From Nemertoderma westbladi (Eukaryota > Xenacoelomorpha > Nemertodermatida > Nemertodermatidae), in contig JAUCBJ010003178.1 in the NCBI GenBank assembly GCA_032718475.1, positions 1 through 45,910 of the forward strand: DNA of 45,910 bases, in the 5' to 3' direction. Below are positions 44,641 to 45,910 of this stretch, piece after piece (position 1 is the first letter of the stretch; every line of letters starts with the position of its first letter). A model generated the notes under the pieces. That model worked only from the letters and a program-made list of their open reading frames with translations, was not told where the DNA came from and searched no databases. Position numbers and translations under genes: made by a program.

Positions 44641-45127
44641 ACTTTATATACTCTATATATATTTAGGAGTTCGTGTATTCATTGCATATCGTATTGTTTA
44701 AGTAGGATATTAAAAAAGTTTCAAACTAACCCAAAAAAAAAATAATTATATTAATTATACTTATAATAAAAATTAAAAGGGAAAATAAAAATTCTGGCTT
44801 CATCTTAACCTCGGCGGTGAATTGAACTAGTTTTGTTTCAAATTTCAAGCAAAATGATGAAAATTTGTAGAAAAATATGGGGGGGGGGGGGGTGGGTCAT
44901 CAGAAAATCGGGTAATCTAAAAAAGGCTCATGGTTATAATGGCCATGTAATTCGGTAATTGTTCTTGTCTACATACCCGGTATGATACCATAATATCTAA
45001 TTACACTGCTCGAGTTAGAACCTTAGCGATGGTTTGTTTTAGCTGCTTAAACTTATCGAGAACGCATTGCATTGACCTGAACTGAACTGAACTGTAATTT
45101 ATAATTGATTCGACTATTTATTTTCAG
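44456..45127 (+). other. 3' untranslated part of the retroelement and distal end of intron 4
   Basis: The first ~185 bp continue the GC-richer retroelement and contain AATAAA twice, in TCAATAAAATC (about 44540) and TCAATAAACTC (about 44560). After about 44640 the sequence is AT-rich, has an A9 run near 44732 and a 14 G run at 44879-44892, and ends in the TTTTCAG acceptor of exon 5. No gene is seen. Confidence 0.7.
44879..44892 (+). repeat. Homopolymer run of 14 G
   Basis: Fourteen G followed by TGGG, in the distal part of intron 4. Confidence 0.9.
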
Positions 45128-45195
45128 GTGTAGAACTTGTGAAGGGAAAAAAACAGTCAAAGAACGGAATATCCTGGAGGTGCATATCGATAAAG
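45128..45195 (+). CDS. DNAJA exon 5: fourth zinc motif and return strand
   Basis: A 68 bp exon after the acceptor tattttcag. Its first G completes the Arg codon of exon 4. It then reads CRTCEGKKTVKERNILEVHI and DK, ending in the first base of a Gly codon before gttaga, phase 1. CRTCEGKK is the fourth cysteine motif; the degenerate KK in place of GxG is normal for DNAJA1/4 (CxxCxGRK). The exon lies about 35.35 kb from exon 4, past the minisatellite and two retroelement segments, so correct splicing must bridge all of that. Confidence 0.92.
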
Positions 45196-45884
45196 GTTAG
45201 ATTTTATTATATGTTCAACAATAGTGACCATTCGACACCTGGATTGTAATACTGTCGGTTTTCTTTGGCGCAAGATAGAGACCTTCTATCACTTATTCAG
45301 TTAGGTTTCTGGTTGGATCGCTCAGCAACAATGACTCCAACAAATTGGAAATTGAATATCGGAAGGCCCTTCGGGGCTTGTTACACGTAGGATAGTATGT
45401 GGATAACCAATAATCTACAGTTTATTCGGATGGTTGCCTCTCCACAGTGAGATCTACAAAATGTGTATAGATATCACCTTGAGAGTTGTTTGCTGCCAAG
45501 TCCCTTTCCTACAATCCCTTGTTAGATCTTCAATGCGGTTCAACAATAATTCGAACGTTAACTACGTTGGCCTCGCTTCCACTTACACTAGATACAGGAA
45601 TAAGTTTGCAATGCGTAGTGTACCGGTACATAGTCTGCTACCTTACAGTTTCAGCAGTCGCTCATTATTTGATCAATTCCGAGTCTCTAACTCACAGAGA
45701 GACAGCGGGGGTGAATTTCATACAGGATTGCTATAGCAACAGTGCGACGTTTACATCTAAGCATAACCGAATTGTTTCCTACTTTAATGTTACACAATGT
45801 TATTCGGCTCCTCAAGTGCATTCGTTTTGTTTTACTTATGATTAGCTCACGATGTTTTATTATTTACCTTATTTTTATTGCAGG
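45196..45884 (+). other. Intron 5 (689 bp)
   Basis: gttaga...tttattgcag. Two overlapping open frames (45434-45736 and 45486-45845) resemble no known protein and are taken as chance. Confidence 0.88.
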
Positions 45885-45910
45885 GATGAAAGATGGATCC
45901 AAGATCACAT
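45885..45910 (+). CDS. DNAJA exon 6 (partial, runs off the right edge)
   Basis: The acceptor is tttttattgcag. The two leading bases complete a Gly codon and the frame reads GMKDGSKIT, matching the family's HIDKGMKDGQKITF. Only 26 bases lie in the window, so the rest of the exon cannot be described. Confidence 0.9.

Larger units (their letters stand above)
9775..45127 (+). other. Intron 4, about 35.35 kb, occupied by a giant minisatellite and retroelements
   Basis: Donor gtaggt, acceptor tattttcag, phase 2. Its content in order is a 43 bp minisatellite interrupted by one transposon, a decayed LINE segment, an intact non-LTR retrotransposon frame and about 670 bp of AT-rich tail. The other complete introns are 348 to 3069 bp, so this one is at least ten times longer than any of them, and the excess is the array plus the insertions. 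Confidence 0.92.
5414..45910 (+). other. DNAJA-type (type I Hsp40) gene, 3'-incomplete
   Basis: A split gene for a type A DnaJ co-chaperone that stimulates Hsp70 ATPase activity and delivers unfolded clients in the cytosol. Six coding segments join in frame, with intron phases 0, 1, 1, 2 and 1 and GT/AG boundaries throughout. In order they encode a J domain with an intact HPD, a very short G/F segment with a DIFNMFFGG motif, the start of client-binding domain I, four CxxC zinc motifs and the return strand ending in KGMKDGSKIT. About 220 residues are visible; family members run to about 400, so the second client-binding domain, dimerisation region and any C-terminal CaaX box lie to the right. 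The residues most resemble vertebrate DNAJA1/DNAJA4 by recollection of the family; which paralog it is cannot be settled here. Introns are 3069, 372, 348, about 35350 and 689 bp. Confidence 0.93.

Noticed and set aside
45434-45845. Overlapping open frames in intron 5
   Set aside because: Two frames over the same bases, no recognisable motif, and located inside a well-supported intron.

Overview
This is eukaryotic, animal-type DNA. Its one host gene is split into short exons with GT/AG introns, and the rest is intron, transposon remnants and tandem repeats. The host gene is a type A (type I) DnaJ/Hsp40 co-chaperone closest to the DNAJA1/DNAJA4 group. Exons 1 to 5 and the start of exon 6 lie on the + strand at 5414-5542, 8612-8762, 9135-9266, 9615-9774, 45128-45195 and 45885-45910. 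All splice phases are consistent, and the protein continues beyond the right edge. The palindromes ACCGGT and TAGGCCTA recur in the non-coding DNA. Together with the transposon types this suggests a marine invertebrate, perhaps an echinoderm or hemichordate, but the species assignment is weak.

Layout. Bases 1-1319 are unrecognised intergenic DNA. A 3.8 kb element with 31 bp perfect terminal inverted repeats and a 5 bp target duplication (1325-5110) sits about 300 bp upstream of the start codon; it holds an antisense LINE fragment and a nested MITE. Intron 1 (5543-8611) carries a large interrupted fold-back repeat and a 166 bp direct duplication. Introns 2 and 3 are short. Intron 4 is about 35.4 kb and dominates the window. 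Intron 5 is 689 bp.

The centre of interest is intron 4. From 9741 to 40635 it is almost entirely one 43 bp minisatellite, about 29.5 kb and roughly 685 units. The first unit is not intronic: its first 34 bp are the last 34 coding bases of exon 4 (residues [10 protein letters not shown] plus part of an Arg codon), followed by the first 9 bases of the intron. The array was therefore seeded by the exon 4/intron 4 junction, and nearly every unit carries a copy of the exon end and the splice donor AG|GTAGGT. The array shows higher-order duplications (1236, 2906 and 3827 bp shifts) and length-variant units. One nested CAG...CTG transposon (26336-27765) can be subtracted with its 6 bp target duplication to restore the 43 bp register exactly.

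Downstream of the array lie a decayed LINE apurinic-type endonuclease segment (40636-41458) and a long intact frame (41570-44455). That frame encodes a non-LTR retrotransposon protein with an N-terminal zinc finger, a reverse transcriptase of YLDD type, a CCHC knuckle and a restriction-like endonuclease. The spliced DnaJ message has to remove all of this between its third and fourth zinc-binding motifs.
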